Translations under genes and position numbers: made by a program
Shown: one piece after another, positions 19,681 through 27,968 of the stretch
How positions within the stretch are numbered: position 1 is the first letter of the stretch
How the letters are laid out: the number at the start of each line of letters is the position of its first letter
The notes under the pieces: model-generated
Database searches by the model: none
What the model was told of the DNA's origin: nothing
Seen by the model: the letters and a program-made list of their open reading frames with translations, nothing else
DNA from: Myxococcus landrumus
GTDB taxonomy: Bacteria > Myxococcota > Myxococcia > Myxococcales > Myxococcaceae
Direction: 5' to 3'
Assembly (NCBI RefSeq): GCF_017301635.1
Contig: NZ_CP071091.1
Span: forward strand, 773,001 to 837,000
Length of the DNA: 64,000 nt

Positions 19681-20562
19681 TCAGGTGCGGCGCGCCGTCT
19701 GGTGCAGCTCGAGGACGATATTTCCGCCCTTGAACAGCCGCACCGCTCCGGACGTCTGGCTCACCACCAGCGCGATGCAGTGCGTGGTGGAGGTGATGCC
19801 GGCCGCGGCCGCATGACGTGCGCCCAGGCCGAGCGGAATCTTCACGGCTTCGTCCGCGGCGGACAGATAGCGCCCGGCGGCCAGGACCACGCCGTCCTCC
19901 CGGATGACGAAGGCGCCATCCAGCACGGAGAAGTTCTTGATGGCCTCGCGAATCTTCGGGTCCAGCACGTTCCGCTCCGCCTCGGACAGGCCCTGGAACG
20001 GATTGATGGTCATCTGACGGCTCTTCTCGAGCACCGTCGTGTGGTCACCGATGGTGATGATGGTGCCGATGGGATGGCCCTCGAAGCCCTCCTGGCCAAT
20101 CTGGAGCGCGAGCTGGATGAGCGCGTCCACCACCTGCGAGTTGAACTCCTCGCCCAGCTTCACACCCTCGATGGCGAGCCGGTCATCGAGCGAGCCACCG
20201 ATTCGCATCTGCATCAGCGTGTCGGGAGCGCGGCCCACGCGGCCCGTCATGCAGAGCACCAGGTCGCCTTCCTTGAACGCGCCCTGGGAGAGCGCGGACA
20301 CGAGAGCCACCTTGACTCGCTCGGTGCGCGAGTAGTCGTACGCTGGAATCACGAGTGCGCGGACTTTTCGCTGCTGGTGCTCCTGGGCGAGCTTGTCCAG
20401 CGTCACCGCGTACACGAGCTTCTTGCGAGCAGGCCGCCCCCGGAGTTCCTCGGGAGGGATGGGCGTGTCACAGATGTAGAGGAAGTGATCCACATCGCTC
20501 TTCGCGGCCAGGGAGAGGGCCGAGCGAAGGAATTCTCGATCAAACTTCGTGTTCTCACTCAT
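19681..20562 (-). CDS. DisA_N-domain diadenylate cyclase
   Basis: The 293-residue protein has an N-terminal domain of about 150 residues that I cannot name, then a DAC domain that would make c-di-AMP from two ATP. The DGA motif is present (FSVLDGAFVIREDG, about residue 220). The second motif, normally RHR, reads RHA (GLGARHAAAAGIT, about residue 257), checked in the DNA. No transmembrane segments are seen, so it differs from CdaA and would be cytoplasmic. The ATG at 20562 has GGGAGGGG upstream; a longer reading to 20709 overlaps the divergent gene and looks random. Confidence 0.8.
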   Translation of the reverse strand: MSENTKFDREFLRSALSLAAKSDVDHFLYICDTPIPPEELRGRPARKKLVYAVTLDKLAQEHQQRKVRALVIPAYDYSRTERVKVALVSALSQGAFKEGDLVLCMTGRVGRAPDTLMQMRIGGSLDDRLAIEGVKLGEEFNSQVVDALIQLALQIGQEGFEGHPIGTIITIGDHTTVLEKSRQMTINPFQGLSEAERNVLDPKIREAIKNFSVLDGAFVIREDGVVLAAGRYLSAADEAVKIPLGLGARHAAAAGITSTTHCIALVVSQTSGAVRLFKGGNIVLELHQTARRT

Positions 20563-20689
20563 ACGCCCCTCCCTTCGCCCACAGTTCGAGACCGGGTCAG
20601 CTTGACACCGACGGCCCCATGAATAAAGCTTTCGGGCCCTTTTTTTGGGGGACAGGGCCCAAAAACCCTCGCGTACTGGAGCGAAGGCT

Positions 20690-21052
20690 GTGAACCAGAA
20701 AGATCTCAAGCGTTACAAGAAGATGCTCGAGGACAGCAAGACGAGCCTGCTCGAGAGCGCCAAGAAGACCCTGGTGGAGGAGTCGAGTTTCGACACGGAT
20801 GACCTCCCCGACGAGATTGACCTGGCATCTTCCGAATATGCGCAGTCCATGGTGTTCCGGCTCCGGGACCGGGAGAAGTTCCTGCTTCAGAAGATTGATC
20901 GGGCGCTGGCGCGTATCGAGGACGGGACGTTCGGCGTCTGCGAGCGTTGCGAGGAGGACATCTCTCCCAAGCGGTTGGAGGCGCGTCCCGTGACGACGCT
21001 CTGCATCCGCTGCAAGGAGGAGCAGGAGAAGAAGGAGAAGTCCTACGGCTGA
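20690..21052 (+). CDS. DksA/TraR-type zinc-finger regulator
   Basis: The 120-residue protein has an N-terminal coiled coil containing acidic residues at the turn (FDTDDLPDEIDLAS), and a C-terminal four-cysteine zinc finger (CERC, 17 residues, CIRC). This is the DksA layout; DksA acts in the RNA polymerase secondary channel with ppGpp. It is shorter than E. coli DksA (151 residues) at the N-terminus. GTG 20690 is preferred, with GGAGCGAAGG upstream. A longer reading from 20645 begins inside a G/C-rich inverted repeat. Confidence 0.88.
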   Translation: MNQKDLKRYKKMLEDSKTSLLESAKKTLVEESSFDTDDLPDEIDLASSEYAQSMVFRLRDREKFLLQKIDRALARIEDGTFGVCERCEEDISPKRLEARPVTTLCIRCKEEQEKKEKSYG

Positions 21053-21070
21053 TGGCCGTGGGGGCCCGGT

Positions 21071-21096
21071 GCCGCGCGGGACAAATCCCGTGCGGC
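21071..21096. terminator. Hairpin between convergent genes
   Basis: An 11-base-pair stem (GCCGCGCGGGA with TCCCGTGCGGC, one G-U pair) with loop CAAA lies between the DksA-like and FHA genes, whose ends face each other. Flanking GGCCC/GGGCC could extend it. No T run. Confidence 0.6.
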
Positions 21097-21125
21097 CCGG
21101 GAGTGCGGACGGGGAGGGCGCTGCT

Positions 21126-21893
21126 TCAAGCCAGCGGCGCCTGAATCTCCACACGAAGCAGTTGGCGGCCGATGAGGTAGTGGTCGCCGTTGTCCACGAA
21201 TGTCGGGCCCGCCAGCCGAATGAAGGTGCCGTTGGACGAACCCACGTCCCGCACCGTCAGCCGGTCCTGGCGAACCTGCAGCACCGCATGGCGGCCTGAG
21301 ACGAAGCCGTCCGTGGGGAAGGTGAGGTCGCCCTGCTCGCGTCCCAGCAGGTTGTCGCCCTCGCGCAGCGGATAGGCCGCGCCCCGAAGTCCTCCCTCCA
21401 GAATCTGGATGAGCCTCAGGCGGTAGCCGGGATCCGGTGAGCCCCAGACCTGGGTGCCCCCAGGGCCCTGGGTGGCGGTGGGGATGGGCTCCAGCACCAG
21501 CCGTTGCCGTCCCAGGCGCAGCTCGCCTCCGGGGGACAGCTCCCGCTCCTGGCGCAGGCGGACGAAGACGCCGTTGGCGCCGCCCACGTCCTCGACGGCC
21601 AGCCTCGAGCCGGAGAAGAAGAAGCGCATCTGGACGGGCATGATGAAGGGGTCATCCGGGAGCGGGATTTCCCCCTGCTGGCCGCAGGTGAGGGTGTCGC
21701 GCAGCATCCGGACAACGGACTCGGGTCCCCCGTCCGCCCGCACGACGCGGATGGAGACCTGGGGGCGCGAGGACAGGCTGGCCACGGCCATGACCATCGT
21801 CCCGGAGCGGAGCGGCGAGCCGCACGCTCGGCAGACGGTGGCATCCCGGGGGTTCTCGGTGTCGCAGCGGGGGCAGTATTCCATCGCTTCCAT
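21126..21893 (-). CDS. Zinc-ribbon protein with FHA domains
   Basis: The 255-residue protein starts with a CxxC...CxxC zinc ribbon (YCPRCDTENPRDATVCRACG, residues about 6-25). A middle FHA-like region follows (about 70-130), then a clear C-terminal FHA domain (LLGREQGDLTFP, FVSGRHAVL, VGSSNGTFIRL). The first FHA has a degenerate core (GANGVFV in place of the S/TNG loop), so probably only the second binds phosphothreonine. The gene is divergent from a Ser/Thr kinase gene that carries a similar zinc ribbon, so it may be a substrate or adaptor for that kinase. Confidence 0.82.
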   Translation of the reverse strand: MEAMEYCPRCDTENPRDATVCRACGSPLRSGTMVMAVASLSSRPQVSIRVVRADGGPESVVRMLRDTLTCGQQGEIPLPDDPFIMPVQMRFFFSGSRLAVEDVGGANGVFVRLRQERELSPGGELRLGRQRLVLEPIPTATQGPGGTQVWGSPDPGYRLRLIQILEGGLRGAAYPLREGDNLLGREQGDLTFPTDGFVSGRHAVLQVRQDRLTVRDVGSSNGTFIRLAGPTFVDNGDHYLIGRQLLRVEIQAPLA

Positions 21894-22006
21894 GAGGGCT
21901 TCGCGTTTCTACCAGGGGTGGGCCTGGGTTGCTCGTCTTGCGCGCGGCTTGCTCAGCACCCGAGCGCCGTGGTGAACTTCCGGCCCCACCCTTCGGGGAC
22001 GTTGAC

Positions 22007-23707
22007 TTGCACTGCCCCTCCTGCGGCGCTGACGCCCAAGAATCCTCCCGTTTCTGCCCGGCATGCGGCGCGACCCTCGTGCGCACGCCGGATGCTGACG
22101 ACTACGTCGGCATGACGATTGCCCAGAAATACCGGGTCGAGGCCCTCATTGGCGAGGGCGGCATGGGCAAGGTGTTCCGCGCCCGCCAGATTTCCCTCGA
22201 CAAGGTGGTCGTGCTGAAGGTGCTCCGGCACACGCTCCTGTCGGACGAGCGCACCGTGGCGCGCTTCCAGCGCGAGGCCAAGGCCGCCAGTCGCCTCAAC
22301 CACCGCAACTCCATCAGCGTGCTGGACTTCGGCCAGGCCGAGGACGGCGCGCTCTTCATCGCCATGGAGTACGTGGCGGGGCAGGACCTGCACCAGATTC
22401 TCAGCCGCGAGTGGCCCCTGGGTGAGGGGCGCGTGGTGCGCATCGTGAGCCAGGTGCTCGGGGCGCTCTCGGACGCGCACGGCGCGGGCGTCATCCACCG
22501 GGACCTCAAGCCCGAGAACATCATGGTGGAGCAGCGCCGCAACGAGCCTGACTTCGTCAAGGTGCTCGACTTCGGCATCGCGAAAATCACCGACTCCACG
22601 GACGATGGACCGGCGCTCACCCGCGCGGGCTTCGTCTGCGGGACGCCCGAGTACATGTCCCCGGAGCAGGCGCGGGGCGCGACGCTGGACCACCGCTCGG
22701 ACCTGTACGCGGTGGGCGTCATCCTCTACCAGCTCATGACGGGGCTGCTGCCGTTCGAGTCGGACTCGGCGGTGGGCTTCGCCACCAAGCACCTCACCGA
22801 GGAGCCGCCGCCTCCCACGCGGCGCCGTCCCGAGGCTCGCATCTCCGCGGCCATGGAGCGGCTCATCCTCCGCACGCTCTCGAAGAGCCCGGATGACCGT
22901 CCCGCCAACGCGGAGGCGTTTCGGGCGGAGCTGATGGCGGTGGACAAGGAGCGCCGCCGCTCATCGGACGCGGCGCCTCGCCGCCAGCAAGGGCCCGCCG
23001 TGCTGGCGCCGCTGCCTCGGAAGTCCACCGCGCGCAACGACGACAACCGGGACTCGGCCACGGCTCCGAACTGGGGGGGCGAGGTGACGGTGGAGGCGAC
23101 GGTCCGCGCGCTTCCGGACGTGCTCGCGCCGCTGCCCACCAGCGCCGACGCCATCTCCGTGACGCGCGAGAAGACGGACTCCATCGTCCCCACCCAGCCC
23201 GGCGTCGGGGGCGGGGGACTGGCGCTCTTCTTCAAGTCGCTCACGGTGGTGTTGTTGATCGCCGGAGCCGCCATCTCCGCGGCGACCTACTTCGACCTCT
23301 GGCCGGGGAAGGTTGACGTGGTGGTGCCCTTCAACCCGGTACCGCGCAACACGACCGGCCGCACGGGCGCCACGGAGCCCGGCAACTCCGAACTGCCGCT
23401 CTACGACCAGTCGATTCCCTCGCAACGGCGCAATGTCGAGGAGTCCCGCAAGCACGCGCAGGAGGGGGACAATGCGCTGGAGCGCAATGACATCGCGATG
23501 GCCAGGGCCAAGTACCTGGATGCGTTCGCGTTGCATCCGGACCCGGAGCTCGCGTTGAAGCTCGGTGATCTGTACTGGTATCAAGGCCAGCAAGACGAGG
23601 CCCGCGGCTGGTGGTCGCGGCACCTGCGCGACGTGAGGGACTCGAAGGCGCGCGCCCACATCGAGCAGCTCATGGGTGGCTCGGTGGCTCGCCCGTCCAC
23701 CCCGTAG
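22007..23707 (+). CDS. Ser/Thr protein kinase with zinc ribbon, TM and TPR-like tail
   Basis: The protein (566 residues from this start) begins with a zinc ribbon (HCPSCGADAQESSRFCPACG). The Hanks-type kinase domain spans about residues 45-310: glycine loop IGEGGMGKVF, ATP lysine in VLKVL, HRDLKPEN catalytic loop, DFGIAKI, and GTPEYMSPEQA. A linker, one membrane segment (FKSLTVVLLIAGAAISAATYF, about residues 409-429) and a repeat-like helical tail follow outside the membrane. All catalytic residues are present. The start is uncertain: TTG 22007 has GGGGA upstream and precedes the ribbon directly, while an in-frame ATG at 21929 would add 26 random-looking residues. Confidence 0.88.
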   Translation: MHCPSCGADAQESSRFCPACGATLVRTPDADDYVGMTIAQKYRVEALIGEGGMGKVFRARQISLDKVVVLKVLRHTLLSDERTVARFQREAKAASRLNHRNSISVLDFGQAEDGALFIAMEYVAGQDLHQILSREWPLGEGRVVRIVSQVLGALSDAHGAGVIHRDLKPENIMVEQRRNEPDFVKVLDFGIAKITDSTDDGPALTRAGFVCGTPEYMSPEQARGATLDHRSDLYAVGVILYQLMTGLLPFESDSAVGFATKHLTEEPPPPTRRRPEARISAAMERLILRTLSKSPDDRPANAEAFRAELMAVDKERRRSSDAAPRRQQGPAVLAPLPRKSTARNDDNRDSATAPNWGGEVTVEATVRALPDVLAPLPTSADAISVTREKTDSIVPTQPGVGGGGLALFFKSLTVVLLIAGAAISAATYFDLWPGKVDVVVPFNPVPRNTTGRTGATEPGNSELPLYDQSIPSQRRNVEESRKHAQEGDNALERNDIAMARAKYLDAFALHPDPELALKLGDLYWYQGQQDEARGWWSRHLRDVRDSKARAHIEQLMGGSVARPSTP

Positions 23708-23871
23708 TCCGCGTCACTCGGCTGGGGCCCGTGCCGGCTTGAATGCGCGGGCATCGGCCAAGGCGGACGCGGCGCTGGTGGCGTCACCCGCCCACGGTGA
23801 CTGTCGGGCAGCGGCTCGATGCGGTCATGGCCCGTGGGAACGGGCGAGCATCTCAGCGCCGGAACCGAGCC

Positions 23872-25047
23872 TCAGCCCAGCGTCTCCACCTGCACCACGT
23901 GCTGGCCCAGGCGCACCCTGTCTCCGGGACGCAGCGGGCGCTCCTCTCCAGCGGGGATGCGCACGTAGGTGCCCAGCCCCCCGGACAAGTCTCGCAGCAG
24001 CGCACCCGTGGGCGTGGGGGACAGCTCGCAGTGGCGGCCCGCGAGGCCCTCGTCGCCCGGGAAGCTCAGGTCGCAGTTGGCTTGCCCCAGCGTGAGCAGG
24101 GGCGCGGCCGTGACGACCGCACGGCCTCCTCGGCCGCCGACGATGACTTCCTCCACTCCGTAGACGGCCTGGCCGAGCGGCACCGGGGCTCCGTACACGA
24201 TGGGGCGTCCAGCCACGGGCGCGAGGGGCTCCAGCCTGCCCGTGAAGCGGAACAGCCGCTGGCCCACGCTGAAGTGGGTGCGCGCGGTGATGGCCTCCGT
24301 GCCCGCCACCGTCACGAACACCCCCGACGCGCTGTTTTCGTCGCGCACGAAGAGCGCGCCGTCCTTCACGAGGAAGGTGGCGTGCAGGGGCGACACGAAG
24401 CCGTCATCGGGGAAGAGGATGGCGCCGCGCTGACGGCCCACCACGCAGCCCGTGACGGGGAGCTTGTAGCGCTGGCCCCGGCTGGAGCCCGCGATGACCG
24501 CCAACCCGAAGCGCGATGCCGCCGGAGCGGGGCGGGGCGCGGCCGCCGGGGCGGAGGCCCCGGTGCGCGCGGGCAGCGAGCCCTCGGGTACGGGGGGCGG
24601 GGGACGGGTATTGGCCGGACCCGGAGTGCCTCCAGTCCCTCGAGGGGCCAGTGACGGCGGGGCGGCGGGAGGGACCGTGGGAACCGGGGGCTTCGACGGC
24701 GCGGGCCGCTCCACCATCAGCCCGGCGGCGGCCGTGGGAGGCGGCGTCCGAGCGGAAGGTCGCATCCCTGGCGGAATGGCGCTGGGGGGGAGCGGGGTGA
24801 CCGGGGGACTCGAGGGCTCCGGGACTCGCGTGCCAGGAAAGGACGCCACCGCGGCCGGGCGCCCCCCTTGGGGCGTCACCGAGGGCGGTCGCGACGTGGC
24901 GGCCGCCTTCGCGGCGGGCTTGGCGGCCGGGGCTGGAGCCTCCGCCAGCGCCTGGCCGCAGAGTACGCAAGAGGCCGAGCGCGGCGGATTGAACCCGTCA
25001 CAGTTCGGGCACACCACCGAGAGAGCCGACAACAAGAGCTGTGACAT
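23872..25047 (-). CDS. Zinc-ribbon, proline-rich FHA protein
   Basis: The 391-residue protein begins with a zinc ribbon (VCPNCDGFNPPRSASCVLCG, residues about 12-31). A Pro/Ala-rich linker of about 140 residues follows, then one FHA domain (about 175-265, GCVVGRQRGAILFP, FVSPLHATFL, ENSASGVFV) and a second FHA-like domain to the end (AGRHCELS, GGLGTYVRI). Both FHA loops deviate from the usual S-T-N-G pattern. The ATG at 25047 removes an unlikely 86-residue upstream extension. It is convergent with the kinase gene and divergent from relA. Confidence 0.82.
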   Translation of the reverse strand: MSQLLLSALSVVCPNCDGFNPPRSASCVLCGQALAEAPAPAAKPAAKAAATSRPPSVTPQGGRPAAVASFPGTRVPEPSSPPVTPLPPSAIPPGMRPSARTPPPTAAAGLMVERPAPSKPPVPTVPPAAPPSLAPRGTGGTPGPANTRPPPPVPEGSLPARTGASAPAAAPRPAPAASRFGLAVIAGSSRGQRYKLPVTGCVVGRQRGAILFPDDGFVSPLHATFLVKDGALFVRDENSASGVFVTVAGTEAITARTHFSVGQRLFRFTGRLEPLAPVAGRPIVYGAPVPLGQAVYGVEEVIVGGRGGRAVVTAAPLLTLGQANCDLSFPGDEGLAGRHCELSPTPTGALLRDLSGGLGTYVRIPAGEERPLRPGDRVRLGQHVVQVETLG

Positions 25048-25194
25048 GGGCGGGCGTGAATCTACGGGTGCGTAAAACGTCGGGTCAACGAAAGCGAACG
25101 CGATGGGTGGGACAAGCCCGGAAGAGAAATGTGGCTGACCCTGTGGGGCGACGTTGCCCCTCTCCAAGCACAAAGTTACGATTCGTTTGCTTCG

Positions 25195-27408
25195 ATGATC
25201 CGCCTGAACGACATCCTCCAACGGGTTTCCTCGTACCACCCGGACCCGGACCTGGACATCATCAAGAAGGCCTACGTCTACTCGGCCAAGGTGCATCAGG
25301 GCCAACTGAGGAAGTCAGGCGAGCCCTATCTTGTCCACCCGCTCGAGGTCGCGGGCATCCTCGCGGACCTGAAACTGGACGAGGCGTCCATCGTCACGGG
25401 TCTGCTCCACGACACCATCGAGGACACCCTCGCGACCGCCGAGGAGCTCACGGAGCTGTTCGGCTCCGAGGTGGCCCAGCTCGTCGACGGCGTCACCAAG
25501 CTCTCCAAGTTCTCCGCGTCGGCCAGCCTCTCCCAGGAGGAGAAGCAGGCGGAGAACTTCCGGAAGATGATCATCGCGATGGCGCAGGACATCCGCGTCA
25601 TCCTGGTGAAGCTGGCGGACCGCACGCACAACATGCGGACGCTGGACCACATGAACGAGGAGAAGCAGGCGCGTATCGCCCAGGAGACCCTGGATATCTA
25701 TGCGCCCCTGGCCAACCGGCTCGGAATCTCCTGGATAAAGACCGAGCTGGAGGACCTGAGCTTCCGCTACGTGAAGCCGCAGGAGTTCTTCGGACTCCAG
25801 GAGAAGCTCAACAAGCGCAAGAAGGAGCGCGAGAAGTACATCGAGGACACCTGCGACCTCATCCGCTCCAAGTTGGCTGAACGTGGGCTGAAGGGCGAGG
25901 TGAGCGGCCGCTTCAAGCACGTCTACAGCATCTACAAGAAGATCAAGGCGCAGGGCATCGACTTCGACCAGATCCACGACATCATCGCGTTCCGCATCAT
26001 CGCCCCCGCGGCGCCCGCCTGCTACGAGGCGCTGGGCTTGGTGCACGAGATGTGGAAGCCGGTGCCGGGTCGCTTCAAGGACTTCATCGCGATTCCGAAG
26101 CCGAACATGTACCAGTCACTGCACACCACGGTGATTGGTCCGCTCAGCGAGCGCGTGGAAGTGCAGATCCGCACGGCGGAGATGCACAAGATCGCCGAGG
26201 AAGGCATCGCCGCCCACTGGAAGTACAAGGAGGGCAAGGCCGTCATCTCCAAGGATGACGAGAAGTTCGCCTGGCTGCGCCAGCTCATGGAGTGGCAGCA
26301 GGACCTCAAGGACCCCAAGGAGTTCCTCGAGACGGTGAAGGTGGACCTCTTCACCGACGAGGTCTTCGTCTTCACGCCGAAGGGCGACGTGCGCTCGCTG
26401 CCTCGGGGCGCGACGCCGGTGGACTTCGCGTACGCCATCCACTCGGACGTGGGCAACCGGTGTGTGGGCGCGAAGGTGAACGGGAAGATCGTCCCGCTGC
26501 GCTACAAGCTGAAGAACGGCGACACCGTGGAGGTGCTCACCAGCCCGCAGCAGCACCCGTCCAAGGACTGGCTCACGTTCGTCAAGACGAGCCGCGCGCA
26601 GCAGCGCATCCGCGGCTTCATCAAGCAGCAGCAGCGTGAGAAGAGCCTCCAACTGGGCCGCGAGCTCACGGACCGCGAGCTCAAGCGCTTCCAGCTCAAC
26701 TTCAACCGCCTGCTCAAGAACGGCGAGGTGAAGCGGGTCGCCGAGGAGCTGGGCTTCCGCGTCGAGGACGACCTGCTGGTGGCCATTGGCTACGGCAAGG
26801 TGACGCCGCAGCAGCTCGTGCAGCGCCTGGTGCCAGAGGAGAAGCGCAACGAGGCGGAGGCCAACCCTCGCTCCGAGTCTTCGGGCAACAGCGCGTCTTC
26901 CGGCGGCTCGTCGATGCTGCCGGGCCTGTCCCGCGTGACGGACCTGGCCAAGCGCCTGGTGGGCCGCAGCAACCGCAGCGGTGTGCAGATTGGCGGCGTG
27001 GACGACGTGCTGGTGCGCTTCGGCCGGTGTTGCAACCCTGTCCCGGGCGACCCGATTGCCGGCTTCATCACCCGGGGACGGGGTGTCACGGTGCACACCG
27101 TGGGGTGCGAGAAGGCACTCGCGACGGACCCGGAGCGGCGCGTGGACGTGACGTGGGACGTGCGCGGGGACTTCAAGCGCCCCGTCACCCTGCGCGTGCT
27201 GACGGCGGACCGGACAGGTCTCCTGGCCGACATCTCGAACATCTTCTCGAAGAAGGGCGTCAACATCTCCCAGGCCAACTGCAGGGCCACCGGGGATGAC
27301 CGGGCGGTGAACACCTTCGAGGTCATCATCTCCGACCTCAAACAGCTCACGGACTTGATGCGCACCATCGAGCGTCTGAGCGGCGTCTACTCCGTCGAGC
27401 GAATCTAA
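25195..27408 (+). CDS. relA: Bifunctional (p)ppGpp synthetase/hydrolase RelA/SpoT
   Basis: The 737-residue protein has the full long RSH layout. The HD hydrolase domain (HDTIEDT, about residue 56) comes first, then the synthetase domain with FKHVYSIYKKIKAQG and HDIIAFRI, a TGS domain (VFTPKGDVRSLPRGATPVDFA, about 395-415), and a C-terminal ACT domain. The HD motif is intact, so it should both make and degrade the alarmone. (p)ppGpp triggers development in M. xanthus. The ATG at 25195 gives the usual MIRLNDIL start; the ribosome site is weak. It is divergent from the FHA gene. Confidence 0.95.
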   Translation: MIRLNDILQRVSSYHPDPDLDIIKKAYVYSAKVHQGQLRKSGEPYLVHPLEVAGILADLKLDEASIVTGLLHDTIEDTLATAEELTELFGSEVAQLVDGVTKLSKFSASASLSQEEKQAENFRKMIIAMAQDIRVILVKLADRTHNMRTLDHMNEEKQARIAQETLDIYAPLANRLGISWIKTELEDLSFRYVKPQEFFGLQEKLNKRKKEREKYIEDTCDLIRSKLAERGLKGEVSGRFKHVYSIYKKIKAQGIDFDQIHDIIAFRIIAPAAPACYEALGLVHEMWKPVPGRFKDFIAIPKPNMYQSLHTTVIGPLSERVEVQIRTAEMHKIAEEGIAAHWKYKEGKAVISKDDEKFAWLRQLMEWQQDLKDPKEFLETVKVDLFTDEVFVFTPKGDVRSLPRGATPVDFAYAIHSDVGNRCVGAKVNGKIVPLRYKLKNGDTVEVLTSPQQHPSKDWLTFVKTSRAQQRIRGFIKQQQREKSLQLGRELTDRELKRFQLNFNRLLKNGEVKRVAEELGFRVEDDLLVAIGYGKVTPQQLVQRLVPEEKRNEAEANPRSESSGNSASSGGSSMLPGLSRVTDLAKRLVGRSNRSGVQIGGVDDVLVRFGRCCNPVPGDPIAGFITRGRGVTVHTVGCEKALATDPERRVDVTWDVRGDFKRPVTLRVLTADRTGLLADISNIFSKKGVNISQANCRATGDDRAVNTFEVIISDLKQLTDLMRTIERLSGVYSVERI

Positions 27409-27485
27409 ACCGCCGCCATTCGTGGTAGAGCGCCCGAGCAATCCGGCGGCCATCTCCGGCCGCCCGACTCCTCGAGGTGCGCTCC

Positions 27486-27872
27486 ATGGCTCGAAAGACC
27501 ATCCACTCGGACGAGGCCCCCAAGGCCATTGGTCCGTATTCGCAGGCGGTGCAGGTGGACTCGGGGAAGATGACCTTCCTCTCCGGCCAGATTCCCCTGG
27601 ACCCCGTCACCATGGAGATGGTGCAGGGAGACGTCGTCGCCCAGGCGGAGCGGGTGATGCTCAACCTGAAGGCCGTGCTGACCGCCGGCGGGCTCGACTT
27701 CAGCCACGTGGTGCGCTGCACCATCTTCCTCACGGACCTGGGTGACTTCGCCAAGGTGAATGAGGTGTACGGCCGCTACTTCACCGGCGCGCCGCCGGCC
27801 CGCGCCACCGTGCAGGTCGCCGCGCTGCCCCGCGGCTCCAAGGTGGAGATTGACGCCATCGCCGTCTCCTGA
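27486..27872 (+). CDS. ridA: RidA-family enamine/imine deaminase
   Basis: The 128-residue protein has the full RidA (YjgF/YER057c) pattern: AIGPYSQAV near the N-terminus, FLSGQIPLDP, the VVRCTIFLTD strand, and the C-terminal ARATVQVAALPRG segment with the conserved arginine that binds the carboxylate. It hydrolyses reactive 2-aminoacrylate-type intermediates released by pyridoxal enzymes. GAGG upstream supports ATG 27486. It follows relA after 77 bases and ends at a strong hairpin. Confidence 0.93.
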   Translation: MARKTIHSDEAPKAIGPYSQAVQVDSGKMTFLSGQIPLDPVTMEMVQGDVVAQAERVMLNLKAVLTAGGLDFSHVVRCTIFLTDLGDFAKVNEVYGRYFTGAPPARATVQVAALPRGSKVEIDAIAVS

Positions 27873-27901
27873 CGCGCCACACCCACGCTGCTCAAAAGCA
27901 A

Positions 27902-27935
27902 GAGGCCGTCGGACCCGAATTGGTCCGACGGCCTC
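27902..27935. terminator. Strong bidirectional hairpin
   Basis: A perfect 14-base-pair stem (GAGGCCGTCGGACC with GGTCCGACGGCCTC) with a CGAATT loop lies between ridA and the convergent DsbA-fusion gene. Confidence 0.8.
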
Positions 27936-27968
27936 GTGTGCTTCAGGGGCCCGAAAGGGCGGGGCGGA

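Noticed and set aside
20635-20665. Terminator-like G/C-T pattern before the DksA-type gene
   Set aside because: The GGGCCC arms are separate palindromes with a T run on one side and an A run on the other; it sits between divergent starts, where no transcript is expected to end.
20645-20689. A longer start for the DksA-type gene
   Set aside because: It begins in a G/C inverted repeat with no ribosome site; GTG 20690 has GGAG and AAGG upstream and gives the usual coiled-coil start.
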